A DNA stretch of 64,000 bases from contig JAGHVO010000065.1 of NCBI GenBank assembly GCA_018064245.1, forward strand, positions 1 to 64,000, read 5' to 3'. Source of the DNA: Candidatus Colimorpha pelethequi. Its GTDB lineage: Bacteria; Bacteroidota; Bacteroidia; Bacteroidales; P3. The notes below the pieces were generated by a model. It worked only from the letters and a program-made list of their open reading frames with translations. It ran no database searches and was not told the DNA's origin. This document shows positions 9,129 to 17,987 of the stretch, in pieces. Made by a program: the position numbers and the translations under genes. Each line of letters starts with the position of its first letter. Within the stretch, counting starts at the first letter, position 1.

Positions 9129-10531
9129 TATAATAAACCTTTGTTGCCCAATTTAAAGTAGGCCCAACCTATTTCCATAATGGGCACTAGAATATACCAC
9201 CACTTGACAATTTGTATGTTCTTGGCGTTTAATTGGGAAACGCCATACGCCCAAAAGACGGTCAATCCGGGCAGACTTGGTAGCAGAAACCGTTCAGAAC
9301 TGGAAAAAGAGCTTAGTGCGACTACAATCATGTACCCAACAGTAAATGAGCCTATCAGCGCGAAATCTCTCCAAGTTTTCTTTTTGAAGATTGCATAAAA
9401 CAAAGCCAACAACACAAATATACCCATGAAATTACGCACATAGCAACCTCCATGGATGAGAATTTGGTTGTATTGACCTCCCGTATCAACCATTGTCGCA
9501 AATGGTAATACGAATGCCATTGGAGCCATTATGGTTCCTGTGGCATATTGTACCCATAAATTGCCACGCGAGATTTGTTGTGATCTTTTGGAAGCTTGGT
9601 TCGTCGTTCTGTCTTGCCACATTTCTTCCACCTCATTGGCGATGGTTCCACCAGCCAATACGCCAATAGTAATTGCAACCCATATTAGTGTTATCACTCT
9701 TCGACCCTTGTTGATTTTCTGTCCAGGAAGGAAAATTAGAGCAGTAATAACTGACAGCACTGCAACAGCACCTAAAGCTGTTCTGAAGAAAAAGAGGCTG
9801 ATGCCTAACAGTAATGGCAGAATGATGGTCCCAAATGAGTATTTTTTGTTGCGAATTAAGTTATCGGAACGTTCCAAGAATGCGATTAGCAAGAAAATCA
9901 TTTCGGTTTCCTTGAGGTGCATTCCGCAATAAATGATCAAGTTGGGCATAAATACGGAGAATATGCATGCCAATCGGGAAATTTTCTCTCCAAAAGTCCT
10001 ATTTGCGAGTCGGTATAGTAAAACGCAAGTATATGCACTGAGGGCGGCTTTGACCAATCGAACGGGAATGATGTAGTAGCCGACAAGTTTTTGAAGGATG
10101 CTTAAATAGATAATGTATCCAGAATCTGATACGCTTTTTTGGATAGTTACCATGTAATACCAGATCTTCGCGATACTTTCATGTCGTAACCAGTCGGATT
10201 CTTCATAATAATATAGTGAGTCACCAGCCTCAAACTCAAAAGGTATTCCTGTTTTTGCCTTGTAAAAGAAATAGGAAAAAATGACCCACACAATTCTTAG
10301 TCCAAAAGCGATTAGAAAAACATTTTTTTCAAATTTTTTGTCGGGTAGTTCTTTCCATTTTTTTGAGTACAGAGTTGAAAGTACAAAAAAAGTAATCACT
10401 TCGACAAACCCGAAGATCATGAATTCAAAGGGTATAGCATAACTAAAATACAGAATGCTTACTATGGCCAGCGAGGCGATATATAGTGCTATTCCTTTGT
10501 TGGAGATGGATTTAGGGAAGAAGGAAATCAT
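9128..10531 (-). CDS. Polytopic membrane protein, GT-C-like or polymerase candidate
   Basis: 467-aa integral membrane protein with roughly ten to twelve hydrophobic segments from residue about 13 to the C-terminus. After the first helices, a loop carries an acidic motif (EAGDSLYYYEE, about 100-110), resembling the acidic first loop of GT-C glycosyltransferases of the GT39/ArnT type. A second motif (HLKETE) lies mid-protein. Two readings are possible: a lipid-linked-sugar-dependent GT-C glycosyltransferase decorating the polymer, or an O-antigen-polymerase-like protein. It is the only multi-helix candidate for a polymerase in the window, and the exporter present is of the ABC type, so a decorating role fits better. 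Confidence 0.55.
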   Translation of the reverse strand: MISFFPKSISNKGIALYIASLAIVSILYFSYAIPFEFMIFGFVEVITFFVLSTLYSKKWKELPDKKFEKNVFLIAFGLRIVWVIFSYFFYKAKTGIPFEFEAGDSLYYYEESDWLRHESIAKIWYYMVTIQKSVSDSGYIIYLSILQKLVGYYIIPVRLVKAALSAYTCVLLYRLANRTFGEKISRLACIFSVFMPNLIIYCGMHLKETEMIFLLIAFLERSDNLIRNKKYSFGTIILPLLLGISLFFFRTALGAVAVLSVITALIFLPGQKINKGRRVITLIWVAITIGVLAGGTIANEVEEMWQDRTTNQASKRSQQISRGNLWVQYATGTIMAPMAFVLPFATMVDTGGQYNQILIHGGCYVRNFMGIFVLLALFYAIFKKKTWRDFALIGSFTVGYMIVVALSSFSSSERFLLPSLPGLTVFWAYGVSQLNAKNIQIVKWWYILVPIMEIGWAYFKLGNKGLL

Positions 10532-10532
10532 A

Positions 10533-11246
10533 TTAATCGAATAACTTACGTTTCAATTTAATTAACTTGGTCATATTCTTTTGTCCAATGATGGGTATCA
10601 GCCAATGTCTCTTTTTCTGGTCATCCCAGGTGCCCATAAAATGATGATCGCAATAGGTGTTTTCTGTTTTCAAGAATTCTCCTGTTGTTTGTTTTGGACA
10701 GAAATATTCGGATGGGAATACATGTAAGTCTTTGTACACGTGGTATTTCCCGTCTTGTACAAAGCCGTTGGACTTCATTATCGTTGAAATGCGTACGGTG
10801 TTGGTTGTCAGGTCCAGTGAGCCATCCTCGTTGAGAAAGTGACAGCCAATATATGCATTTAGTTGTTCTTCCACCCATTCGCCTTTGGGCATACTTGCCA
10901 TGGTGCCAGTTACAGGAGGTTTGCGTTTGCTCCCTTCGTATCCCGTAAAGGCCGTCAAGTTTAGTAGGTCGTCGTAAGGTTTTAATACCTCAACGTCGGT
11001 GTCCATGTAAATGCCACCTTCCGTATAAAGTGCATACAGTCGGACATAATCCGTTACAAAAGCAAATTTTCTTGCTTCGTAGGCTTCCTTGACATACGGA
11101 ACGGAATTGACATCAAAATTGTCTTCATTCCACAATTTGTATTCATAGTCGGGCATGTATTTGTGCCAAGATTCAATGCATTTTAATGCCAAATCGGGCA
11201 TTTGCCCTCGACCGAACCAGCAATAATGGATGATTTTTGGTATCAT
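10533..11246 (-). CDS. GT32 family glycosyltransferase (DXD-containing)
   Basis: 237-aa GT-A enzyme of the GT32 (Och1/capsular) group. It begins [14 protein letters not shown], the family's hallmark opening. It carries FAFVTDYVRLYALYTEGGIY followed by MDTDVEVL, the DXD metal/nucleotide-sugar site near residue 82. Members often add galactose, mannose or GlcNAc with retention. Its start overlaps the hexapeptide transferase stop (ATGA). Confidence 0.9.
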   Translation of the reverse strand: MIPKIIHYCWFGRGQMPDLALKCIESWHKYMPDYEYKLWNEDNFDVNSVPYVKEAYEARKFAFVTDYVRLYALYTEGGIYMDTDVEVLKPYDDLLNLTAFTGYEGSKRKPPVTGTMASMPKGEWVEEQLNAYIGCHFLNEDGSLDLTTNTVRISTIMKSNGFVQDGKYHVYKDLHVFPSEYFCPKQTTGEFLKTENTYCDHHFMGTWDDQKKRHWLIPIIGQKNMTKLIKLKRKLFD

Positions 11247-11872
11247 ATAAAGAATTTTTGGTGTTGTGGGAATGATTTTAGAAAAGCATCTTCAAAATCC
11301 TGAGAAGCGGAAGTTGCTACGTTGTGTGAACTATGTTGCGTTGCCATTGGATTCCCGAATACAACCATTTCATCATCAACATTTTTATTCATCACACTAT
11401 TTGCCCCAACTTTGACATTGTTTCCAACCTGTATGTCTCCAAATAGTTTTGCGCCAGGACCTAAAAAAACGAAATCGCCAATGGTGGGGGCTTGATGGAT
11501 TTTTCTCCCGGAGTCGTCAATTGTTGGGTTGTCTCCGATGCATACACCAGGGTGCATGTCGCACCATTTCCCTATGCGGCAATTGGCATTGACAATGATA
11601 GTGCCCCTATGATTTATTTTCATTCCTGGTCCAAAAACATTTACGGGTATGTCGTAGCCTAGTTTTACGGAAATCTTGTGCAGTCGTAATCTAGTCAGCA
11701 AATATAGTAAAGGATGATGCGACTTTGTGTTTGTATAGTATTCACATTTACGAAGAAGTATCTCAAATTTCCAGATTTCGTCAGAGAACAACCGTGGGCG
11801 TTTCCTGCTTTTCCCCAAAGCGAAACGATCTGCGTTCAAATAGAACTTCAATGTTTCTTTATCGGTAATCAT
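11243..11872 (-). CDS. Serine-acetyltransferase-like hexapeptide transferase
   Basis: Left-handed beta-helix acyltransferase related to serine O-acetyltransferase (CysE-like). A helical N-terminal third is followed by hexapeptide coils ([21 protein letters not shown], then [20 protein letters not shown] and [11 protein letters not shown]). In sugar loci such proteins usually O-acetylate the polymer. I chose 11872 (MITDKETLK, 209 aa) because it makes an ATGA overlap with wecB; a longer in-frame reading exists but would run into wecB. The end likewise overlaps the GT32 start. Confidence 0.8.
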   Translation of the reverse strand: MITDKETLKFYLNADRFALGKSRKRPRLFSDEIWKFEILLRKCEYYTNTKSHHPLLYLLTRLRLHKISVKLGYDIPVNVFGPGMKINHRGTIIVNANCRIGKWCDMHPGVCIGDNPTIDDSGRKIHQAPTIGDFVFLGPGAKLFGDIQVGNNVKVGANSVMNKNVDDEMVVFGNPMATQHSSHNVATSASQDFEDAFLKSFPQHQKFFI

Positions 11873-13020
11873 AGTTGAGTTTTGATAAAGTCCACAATTC
11901 TTTCGCAAGCATGTCCGTCTCCATATGGGTTTTGGGCATGCGACATCTTGTTGTAAATAGATGTGCTCTCAAGCAAAGAGGATACACTTTCTTCGATTTT
12001 CTGTTGGTCAGTACCTACGAGTAGTACCGTTCCTGCCTCCACGGCTTCTGGGCGTTCTGTTGTGTCTCGCATAACGAGCACGGGCTTTCCTAATCCTGGA
12101 GCTTCTTCTTGTACACCGCCGCTGTCGGTAAGGATTAAGAATGATTTTTCCATTAGATAAATAAATGGGAGGTAGTCCAAGGGCTCTATGAGAAAAACAT
12201 TGTCCAAACCATCTCCTAAAATCTCCATAACGGGTTTTCTTACGTTGGGGTTGAGGTGCATTGGATATACAAAGTCCACATTGGGGTATTTCAATGCCAA
12301 GTTTTTGATGGCGTGGCAGATGTTCAAGAAACCGTTCCCAAAATTTTCTCTGCGATGTCCAGTGATAAGCACCAACCGTCTGTTTTCGGAGAGTCTTTGA
12401 ATGTCGTAGCCGAAATTGAGCATTTGTTGTTGTAATTCTTGCTGAATTTGCTGATTTGCTGACATTTTTCCTGAGACCCAATGTAACGCATCAATAACGG
12501 TGTTGCCGGTGACTACGATTTGCTTTTCGCAAACGTTCTCTTTTAGTAGGTTTTGTTTGGAAAGTGGTGTGGGGGAGAAGTGATAGGTGGCGATGCGTCC
12601 CGTCATCAAACGGTTCATTTCCTCAGGCCATGGACTATATATGTTGCCTGTCCTCAGTCCTGCCTCTACATGACCGACTGGAATCTGTTTGTAGAATGCA
12701 GCCAAGGCTGCTGCTGTCGAAGTAGTTGTGTCACCATGAACCAACACCACATCGGGCTGCACTTCATTGAGAACTTCACGCATCCCGACAAGGATACGAC
12801 TTGTAATGTCATACAAATCCTGGTTCGGCTTCATGATATTCAAGTCGTAATCCGGAACAATTTCGAAAAGATTCAGCACCTGATCAAGCATTTCACGGTG
12901 TTGCCCTGTAACACATACTTTGGTTACGAAACATTCAGGATGCTTTTTTAATTCATGCACCAGCGGAGCCATCTTTATGGCTTCCGGACGGGTACCAAAT
13001 ACAAGTAATATTGTTTTCAT
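11869..13020 (-). CDS. wecB: UDP-N-acetylglucosamine 2-epimerase (non-hydrolysing)
   Basis: 383-aa enzyme interconverting UDP-GlcNAc and UDP-ManNAc in the cytoplasm. The family signature is intact: N-terminal [18 protein letters not shown], the active-site region [10 protein letters not shown] plus [15 protein letters not shown], and the UDP-binding [10 protein letters not shown]. Length is usual for WecB/MnaA. No UDP-ManNAc dehydrogenase (WecC) is in the window, so the product is probably used as ManNAc or oxidised by an enzyme encoded elsewhere. Confidence 0.95.
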   Translation of the reverse strand: MKTILLVFGTRPEAIKMAPLVHELKKHPECFVTKVCVTGQHREMLDQVLNLFEIVPDYDLNIMKPNQDLYDITSRILVGMREVLNEVQPDVVLVHGDTTTSTAAALAAFYKQIPVGHVEAGLRTGNIYSPWPEEMNRLMTGRIATYHFSPTPLSKQNLLKENVCEKQIVVTGNTVIDALHWVSGKMSANQQIQQELQQQMLNFGYDIQRLSENRRLVLITGHRRENFGNGFLNICHAIKNLALKYPNVDFVYPMHLNPNVRKPVMEILGDGLDNVFLIEPLDYLPFIYLMEKSFLILTDSGGVQEEAPGLGKPVLVMRDTTERPEAVEAGTVLLVGTDQQKIEESVSSLLESTSIYNKMSHAQNPYGDGHACERIVDFIKTQL

Positions 13021-13042
13021 TTTCTATTATTTCCAGTCTGTT

Positions 13043-14023
13043 CTAACTTAAGCATTTTGCCATGCACGACTTCACTTTCGAGCCCCACGACAAAAACTTC
13101 TGCCGCATCCGCAACCATAAAAGCGGCTTTCCGTAAAGTTTTTTCCATTTCTTTGGTTGCAAGTTCCAGTCCACCTTGGCAAGCTCCGATTTGGCCGCCT
13201 CGTGGTGTTTTTTTGAAACATAATGATTAAAAAGACCATAGACACGCAAGTTGTCTATGAGTTGCTTAAAGTCGGGATTTGTCTTTTCCTCTTCTTCCAG
13301 ATTGCTGAGGTTCCACAACATGTGGTTCTCTGGTTTGTGCAAATGTTGGGTGCCACGATTTGCCACATCCACATCTTGATTGTAGTTAGCGAGAGGTTTG
13401 TTCAGGAATGCAACCTTGTGTTCCAATGCAATACGGATCCAAAGAATGAAATCCTCACCCAAACGTATTCCTTTGGGGAAACCGCCTGCTTCCTCAAACA
13501 CACTTCTCGGTATGGCGACCGAAATGGATGTCAACGGCATGCACAAGGTCTTTGCATACACTTGGCAATAGTTGACATATCCTTTTTGGAAATCCTTTTC
13601 CACGCCAACTGGCGCAACCCGTGTCTTGTGCCGGGTTTCGTTGACGATGGTGTAATTCGTTCCGTAAATGCCGGCATCGGGAAAATCAGCAATCAGTTTT
13701 GCCATTTCCTCAAGAAAAGACGGTTCCCACCAATCATCGGCATCAAGGAAACAGATGTAATCGCCACTGGATGCCGCCACGCCGCTGTTGCGTGCTGCAG
13801 AGACGCCTGCATTGGTCTGTCTGATGAGTTTCACAGGCTGCGGCTTCGACAGGCTCAGCCAGCAATCTTTAATAACTCGCTCCGCGACAGACGCCGAGTC
13901 ATCTTTTGAACCGTCGTCAACGACAATGAGTTCATAGTCCGTGAAAGTCTGTGCGGCGACACTACGCAATGCCTTTTCAATGTAAGGCGCTTTGTTGTAT
14001 AACGGTATGATGACGGAAAACAT
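13043..14023 (-). CDS. GT2 glycosyltransferase with inserted palindromic element
   Basis: 326-aa inverting GT-A glycosyltransferase. The opening FSVIIPLYNKAPYIEKAL, the nucleotide-binding VVDDGSKDD, the metal-binding LDADDWW (near residue 106) and the catalytic-base region LGEDFILWIR are all clear. Between the second and third motifs the protein has an extra Ser/Leu/Lys/Pro segment (CWLSLSKPQP). It is encoded by a GC-rich palindromic sequence at 13836-13860 that is absent from related GT2 proteins in this locus. The reading frame is kept, so the enzyme may still work. Gap to wecB is 22 bp. Donor unknown. Confidence 0.9.
   Translation of the reverse strand: MFSVIIPLYNKAPYIEKALRSVAAQTFTDYELIVVDDGSKDDSASVAERVIKDCWLSLSKPQPVKLIRQTNAGVSAARNSGVAASSGDYICFLDADDWWEPSFLEEMAKLIADFPDAGIYGTNYTIVNETRHKTRVAPVGVEKDFQKGYVNYCQVYAKTLCMPLTSISVAIPRSVFEEAGGFPKGIRLGEDFILWIRIALEHKVAFLNKPLANYNQDVDVANRGTQHLHKPENHMLWNLSNLEEEEKTNPDFKQLIDNLRVYGLFNHYVSKKHHEAAKSELAKVDWNLQPKKWKKLYGKPLLWLRMRQKFLSWGSKVKSCMAKCLS
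13836..13860. repeat. REP-like palindromic element inside a GT2 gene
   Basis: GGCTG at 13836-13840 pairs with CAGCC at 13856-13860 around a core containing CTTCGACAGGCTCAG. This core strongly resembles a short interspersed palindrome that I recall from many bacterial genomes (CTTCGACA-GCTCAG type). It lies exactly where the GT2 protein has a roughly ten-residue insertion. Only one copy was seen in the window. Confidence 0.55.
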
Positions 14024-14025
14024 GA

Positions 14026-14958
14026 TTATCTTTTCAAGAGCTGAAGTGAATCGATATCGTGAGCGAGTTTTCGTGTAAACAGTTCCGAACCCGTTTTGTT
14101 CAAATGCGTGGCATTGTAAAAATACGCCGTGTCGTATGAAATAGGGTCGTAAGTGTAATTCAGTATCGGACAGCCATACTTGTCGGAAAATTTCTGATAA
14201 TAATCGAACATCTGCTGCGGGTCATCCATCTTTTCAGTGACGCCGATGTATATCGGGGCAAACACCAGAACAACCTGAACATTGTCTTTCTTGCAAGATG
14301 CCAGATATTCCTCGAAAATCTCAACAGCCTGCGGATTGACCGAAAAACCGACATGAGAAACATTTCTGAAAGCAGAGCCGTCCCATTTTTCATCACGGCC
14401 GAAATAGCCTTTGTAGAGCGGATATTGATTGAGTTTGTTTGGAATCCGCAAGCCTTCCTTTATCACCTCAAGGTAGCCCGAATATCTCACCAACGGCAAA
14501 TACTTGTCCCAAATGGTAAATTCTTCAAAATCCTTGATTTCGTTGAACAAGACATCATCGCAGAGATATGGCGTGAACTGCTCGCGTTCGTAGCCGTTGG
14601 ACATCAGGAGGTTGCCGTAATCCACATTCTGAATGATCAGTTTGGGCTTGGGGTTGTGATGAATATAAGTGTTGTATTTCGCCACCTCGGCATCAATGCA
14701 ACGTCCATCGACACTGAGATTGTAGAAATCGGTACCAAGAACGCTGTCGAGAATTGCAGGGCTGTACTGCACAAAACCGCGCGAACTGCCCATTATGACG
14801 GCATCGCATTTCATGTTGCCATAAAACAGGTCGTTCCAGCTCTGAAACAGACGGGCATCAGACTTGTGCAGATTTCCTGTAATATAAAAATCCAATCCGA
14901 CAGCCAATGCCACAACTCCAAGAAATGTAAAAAACGTTCTGACAACAAATTTTTTCAT
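14026..14958 (-). CDS. SGNH-hydrolase-like partner of the MBOAT acyltransferase
   Basis: 310-aa protein with one N-terminal membrane anchor (about residues 7-27, likely periplasmic body). An SGNH-like block I is visible as IMGSSRG (near 55-61). Block V is DxxH-like in the C-terminus (YNATHLNKTG, near 287), where the Asp position is replaced by Asn-Ala-Thr. It lies 6 bp downstream of an MBOAT gene. This is the arrangement of DltB-DltD, AlgI-AlgJ/X and PatA-PatB, in which the membrane protein moves acetyl across the membrane and the SGNH protein transfers it to the polymer. A role in periplasmic O-acetylation is inferred. Confidence 0.65.
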   Translation of the reverse strand: MKKFVVRTFFTFLGVVALAVGLDFYITGNLHKSDARLFQSWNDLFYGNMKCDAVIMGSSRGFVQYSPAILDSVLGTDFYNLSVDGRCIDAEVAKYNTYIHHNPKPKLIIQNVDYGNLLMSNGYEREQFTPYLCDDVLFNEIKDFEEFTIWDKYLPLVRYSGYLEVIKEGLRIPNKLNQYPLYKGYFGRDEKWDGSAFRNVSHVGFSVNPQAVEIFEEYLASCKKDNVQVVLVFAPIYIGVTEKMDDPQQMFDYYQKFSDKYGCPILNYTYDPISYDTAYFYNATHLNKTGSELFTRKLAHDIDSLQLLKR

Positions 14959-14964
14959 GGCATT

Positions 14965-16389
14965 TCAGAATTGGAAATAAATGAAAGATTCGTTATAAAC
15001 GCCGAAACAGAATATCATGGCCAAAACAGCAAGATAGCATGCATATTTCAAGAAATGGGATTTCACGCCATCAAGCACAAATGCGTGCTGTTTCCTGCGC
15101 TGAATCCACTCTACAACAACTAATATGGCAATGAACATCAGTGTTTTCATCGGAAGCGACGGCATTGTGAAAAGACTGGAAGAAAATATGCCAGCAAAAA
15201 TCTCTCCCGCCTGGCTGATGCTTTCGGCACGGAAGATAATCCAGCCGAAGACAGCCAGGATAAAAGTCAGCAACATCTGTGCAAACTCCTTGAAAGTGGG
15301 CAGGAACCTGTCGGCAGCCACAATGTCGGTATGCTTGCGGTTCTTGCCGAGCAGAATCAGCGGCAGAAACAGGAGCGCATGATATGCTCCCCATGCCACA
15401 AAAGTCCAGTTGGCTCCGTGCCAAAAACCGCTCACCAGAAATATCACGAAAGTGTTGCGGATGACTTTAACCTTAGAGCAACGGCTTCCTCCTAGCGGAA
15501 TATAGATATAGTCGCGGAACCACGTGGTCAGTGAGATGTGCCACCTGCGCCAGAATTCGGCTATGTCGCGGCTGAAATACGGCACATTGAAATTTCGCAT
15601 CAACTTGATGCCGAACAACTTTGAAGTACCAATGGCAATGTCGCTGTATCCCGAGAAATCACCGTATATCTGGAATGTGAACATCACCGCTGCAACAAAC
15701 AGCGTACTGCCGCTCTGCGAAGCATAATCGGCCCAAACACTGTCGACGAAAACCGCACAGTTGTCAGCCACAACTATTTTCTTGAAAAATCCCCAAAGCA
15801 TCTGGCGTACGCCATCAACTGCACTCTCGTAATCGAAACTACGGGGTTTTGAAAATTGCGGCAAAAGATTGGTTGCCCGCTCGATGGGTCCTGCTACTAG
15901 TTGCGGGAAGAAACTGACGAAAGCGAAAAACTGGATGATGTCGCGGGTGGGTTCCAATTTCTTACGATATACATCGATGCTGTAGCTCAAAGCCTGAAAA
16001 GTGTAAAAACTTATTCCGACGGGAAGGATTATCTTTAGAAGCAATCCGTCCGGGTTTGCCCCGAACATTTCGGCAAAGGAGGTCACAAAGAAATCGTAGT
16101 ACTTGAATATTCCGAGTATCAGCAGGTTCAGCACGATGTTGGCTACGCTTATCATTTTGGCTTTCCGCCTGTTTTCACCGGCTTTTCCGATAAGAAGTCC
16201 GCTTCCCCAGCTGCATAACGATGTGAAGGCTATCAGTAGAAGGAACCGCCAGTCCCACCATCCGTAAAAAACATACGAAACCACGACCACAAAAAGGTTC
16301 TGCAGTCGCAGGCTGCGGTTGAAGACAAACCAATAGAGTATAAAGACTATTGGAAGGAATAAGAGGAATTCAATTGAATTGAAAAGCAT
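14965..16389 (-). CDS. MBOAT family membrane O-acyltransferase (AlgI/DltB-like)
   Basis: 474-aa polytopic membrane protein. It carries the AlgI/DltB hallmarks: PVGISFYTFQALSYSIDVYR, FFPQLVAGPIERA, FWRRWHISLTTWFRDYIYIPLGG (near residues 275-297) and the catalytic-His region GFWHGANWTF (near 325). MBOAT proteins of this clade pass acyl groups from the cytoplasm to an extracytoplasmic acceptor protein. The following gene is a plausible SGNH partner. The two genes together with the flanking GT2 genes form a block with more C/G-rich codon choice than the surrounding sequence. Confidence 0.92.
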   Translation of the reverse strand: MLFNSIEFLLFLPIVFILYWFVFNRSLRLQNLFVVVVSYVFYGWWDWRFLLLIAFTSLCSWGSGLLIGKAGENRRKAKMISVANIVLNLLILGIFKYYDFFVTSFAEMFGANPDGLLLKIILPVGISFYTFQALSYSIDVYRKKLEPTRDIIQFFAFVSFFPQLVAGPIERATNLLPQFSKPRSFDYESAVDGVRQMLWGFFKKIVVADNCAVFVDSVWADYASQSGSTLFVAAVMFTFQIYGDFSGYSDIAIGTSKLFGIKLMRNFNVPYFSRDIAEFWRRWHISLTTWFRDYIYIPLGGSRCSKVKVIRNTFVIFLVSGFWHGANWTFVAWGAYHALLFLPLILLGKNRKHTDIVAADRFLPTFKEFAQMLLTFILAVFGWIIFRAESISQAGEIFAGIFSSSLFTMPSLPMKTLMFIAILVVVEWIQRRKQHAFVLDGVKSHFLKYACYLAVLAMIFCFGVYNESFIYFQF

Positions 16390-16392
16390 GAC

Positions 16393-17355
16393 TTACTGAT
16401 GAATCTTTTGCGCTATTTTTGAATATAGCCGGAAGAGTTTTGGAGAAATGCGAATCAACCTATACAAACGTTTGTGCCGTTTTGTTACTGCCGTTTGTTT
16501 GAAATGTCCCCAATTGATACGGGAACACAATTCTTTATCGTGATTTCCGTAAAGTTTTTTTGTTGTTGAAGAGAACCATCCGATATAACCCGATGCCAAG
16601 ACCCTATAGATGACACTTTTGTCAATGCCCTTCAAAGGCACAAAGAAATCCGCCAGCATTTCCTGAACCCGCAGGCTGTCGTACCAGCGGTTGATATTGA
16701 CGGTTGTGGTAATGCTGCTTTGACGGATACGATATACGTAACAGCACAAATCAATGGCTTTTACACTTTGGGCATGATACATCACCATGGTGCTGAACAA
16801 ATCGTCTTCGGCACGAAGAATGCCATCGGCAAAACGCAGGTTGTTTGCGTCAAGGAACTCACGCCTGTAGGCGCGTTGCCACACGCAGACAAAATGAATT
16901 TCCGCAGGAATCAGTCTCTGGCTGTTGAAATAATCCCATCCAGACATTACTTTGCCGGTAAAAGGCCGGTTGTTTTCGACAAATACATTCTTGTCTTCTA
17001 CATACTTTTTTGCATTGAAGCAGACGACATCCTCTCCGTTAAAGTTCGGACAGAGAGATTCCAATGCATTGTCGCAAAGCCAGTCGTCGCTGTCCACGAA
17101 CATTACATATTCGCCTTTGGCCACTTCGAGGCCTCTGTTGCGAGCCGTACTCATGCCTGCATTGTCCTGATTGATGACATTCAGGTTGAAATGTTTACCA
17201 GCATAGCCTTCCAGCAGTGCAAGGGTGCCGTCGTTGCTGCCATCGTTGACGACGACGACTTCAAAATCGCTGCAATTCTGCTCAAAAATGCTGTCCAGAC
17301 ATTTCGGCAGGAACTGCTCTACGTTATATGCCGGTATGATGATGGAAAGTTTCAT
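16393..17355 (-). CDS. GT2 family glycosyltransferase
   Basis: 320-aa GT-A inverting transferase. Motifs visible are LSIIIPAYNVEQFLPKCLDS at the N-terminus, VVNDGSNDGT, AGMSTARNRGLEVAKGEYVMFVDSDDW (the DSDD metal site near residue 92) and RAEDDLFS as the catalytic-base region. A C-terminal basic helix may sit at the membrane. It is followed by 3 bp and then the MBOAT gene. The 51-bp gap before it separates it from the GxxExxY gene. Confidence 0.9.
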   Translation of the reverse strand: MKLSIIIPAYNVEQFLPKCLDSIFEQNCSDFEVVVVNDGSNDGTLALLEGYAGKHFNLNVINQDNAGMSTARNRGLEVAKGEYVMFVDSDDWLCDNALESLCPNFNGEDVVCFNAKKYVEDKNVFVENNRPFTGKVMSGWDYFNSQRLIPAEIHFVCVWQRAYRREFLDANNLRFADGILRAEDDLFSTMVMYHAQSVKAIDLCCYVYRIRQSSITTTVNINRWYDSLRVQEMLADFFVPLKGIDKSVIYRVLASGYIGWFSSTTKKLYGNHDKELCSRINWGHFKQTAVTKRHKRLYRLIRISPKLFRLYSKIAQKIHQ

Positions 17356-17406
17356 GTGTAATTAAACGCAAATTACCACAAATTGTTCGCAAATGTTAAG
17401 GGCCTA

Positions 17407-17841
17407 TTATGGCAAATCTTCAATGGGACGAAGATCTTTGTCAACAAGAAGGCAGTTGTTGGAAATGGTGTCAAAAATGTATCGTTCGCTGTGAAGGTTC
17501 TTTTCTCCAAAATTAATTAACAGTCCTATTGGTTTGTGGGTTAAACGCAAATAATTAAACAATTGGGCGCGGTGTTCCGATGTGATTTCCTTTGTGGATT
17601 TGAGTTCAACAACGATGTCATCAACGACTAAATCCATTTTATAGAATTTATCCATCTTCACACCTTTGTAGTAAATGGCTATTTCTTGTTCCCGTTGATT
17701 AGATATATTTCGAATGTCAAGTTCTCTTGAAAGTGCTTCTTGATAGACTTGTTCAAGTAACCCTGACCCTAACTCGCAATGGACCTCCATTGCGGCACCA
17801 ATTATCTTGTAAACGATATCCTTATATCGAGAATAAAACAT
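17407..17841 (-). CDS. GxxExxY family protein
   Basis: 144-aa protein with the name-giving motif GLLEQVY (residues about 27-33) and the conserved core IVVELKSTKEIT...HRAQLFNYLRLTHKPIGLLINFG. The D/E-x-K arrangement (DLVVDDIVVELK) resembles the PD-(D/E)XK nuclease fold, as noted for this family, but function is unknown. It has gaps of 51 and 146 bp on its two sides, unlike the tightly packed sugar genes around it. It has no evident sugar role. It is probably an inserted cassette carried along with the locus. Confidence 0.85.
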   Translation of the reverse strand: MFYSRYKDIVYKIIGAAMEVHCELGSGLLEQVYQEALSRELDIRNISNQREQEIAIYYKGVKMDKFYKMDLVVDDIVVELKSTKEITSEHRAQLFNYLRLTHKPIGLLINFGEKNLHSERYIFDTISNNCLLVDKDLRPIEDLP

Positions 17842-17987
17842 AATTAACTATTTCGGGAATTGCGATACATAAGTGGAAATTGTATTCGCTTTCTAAGTGA
17901 TAGTTGCTAATAAAGCAGCCAATTATTGAAGCTTTTTATGATGATTGGTGATTGATTTGTGTGTATTTGCGTTTAAAATGTGTTATC

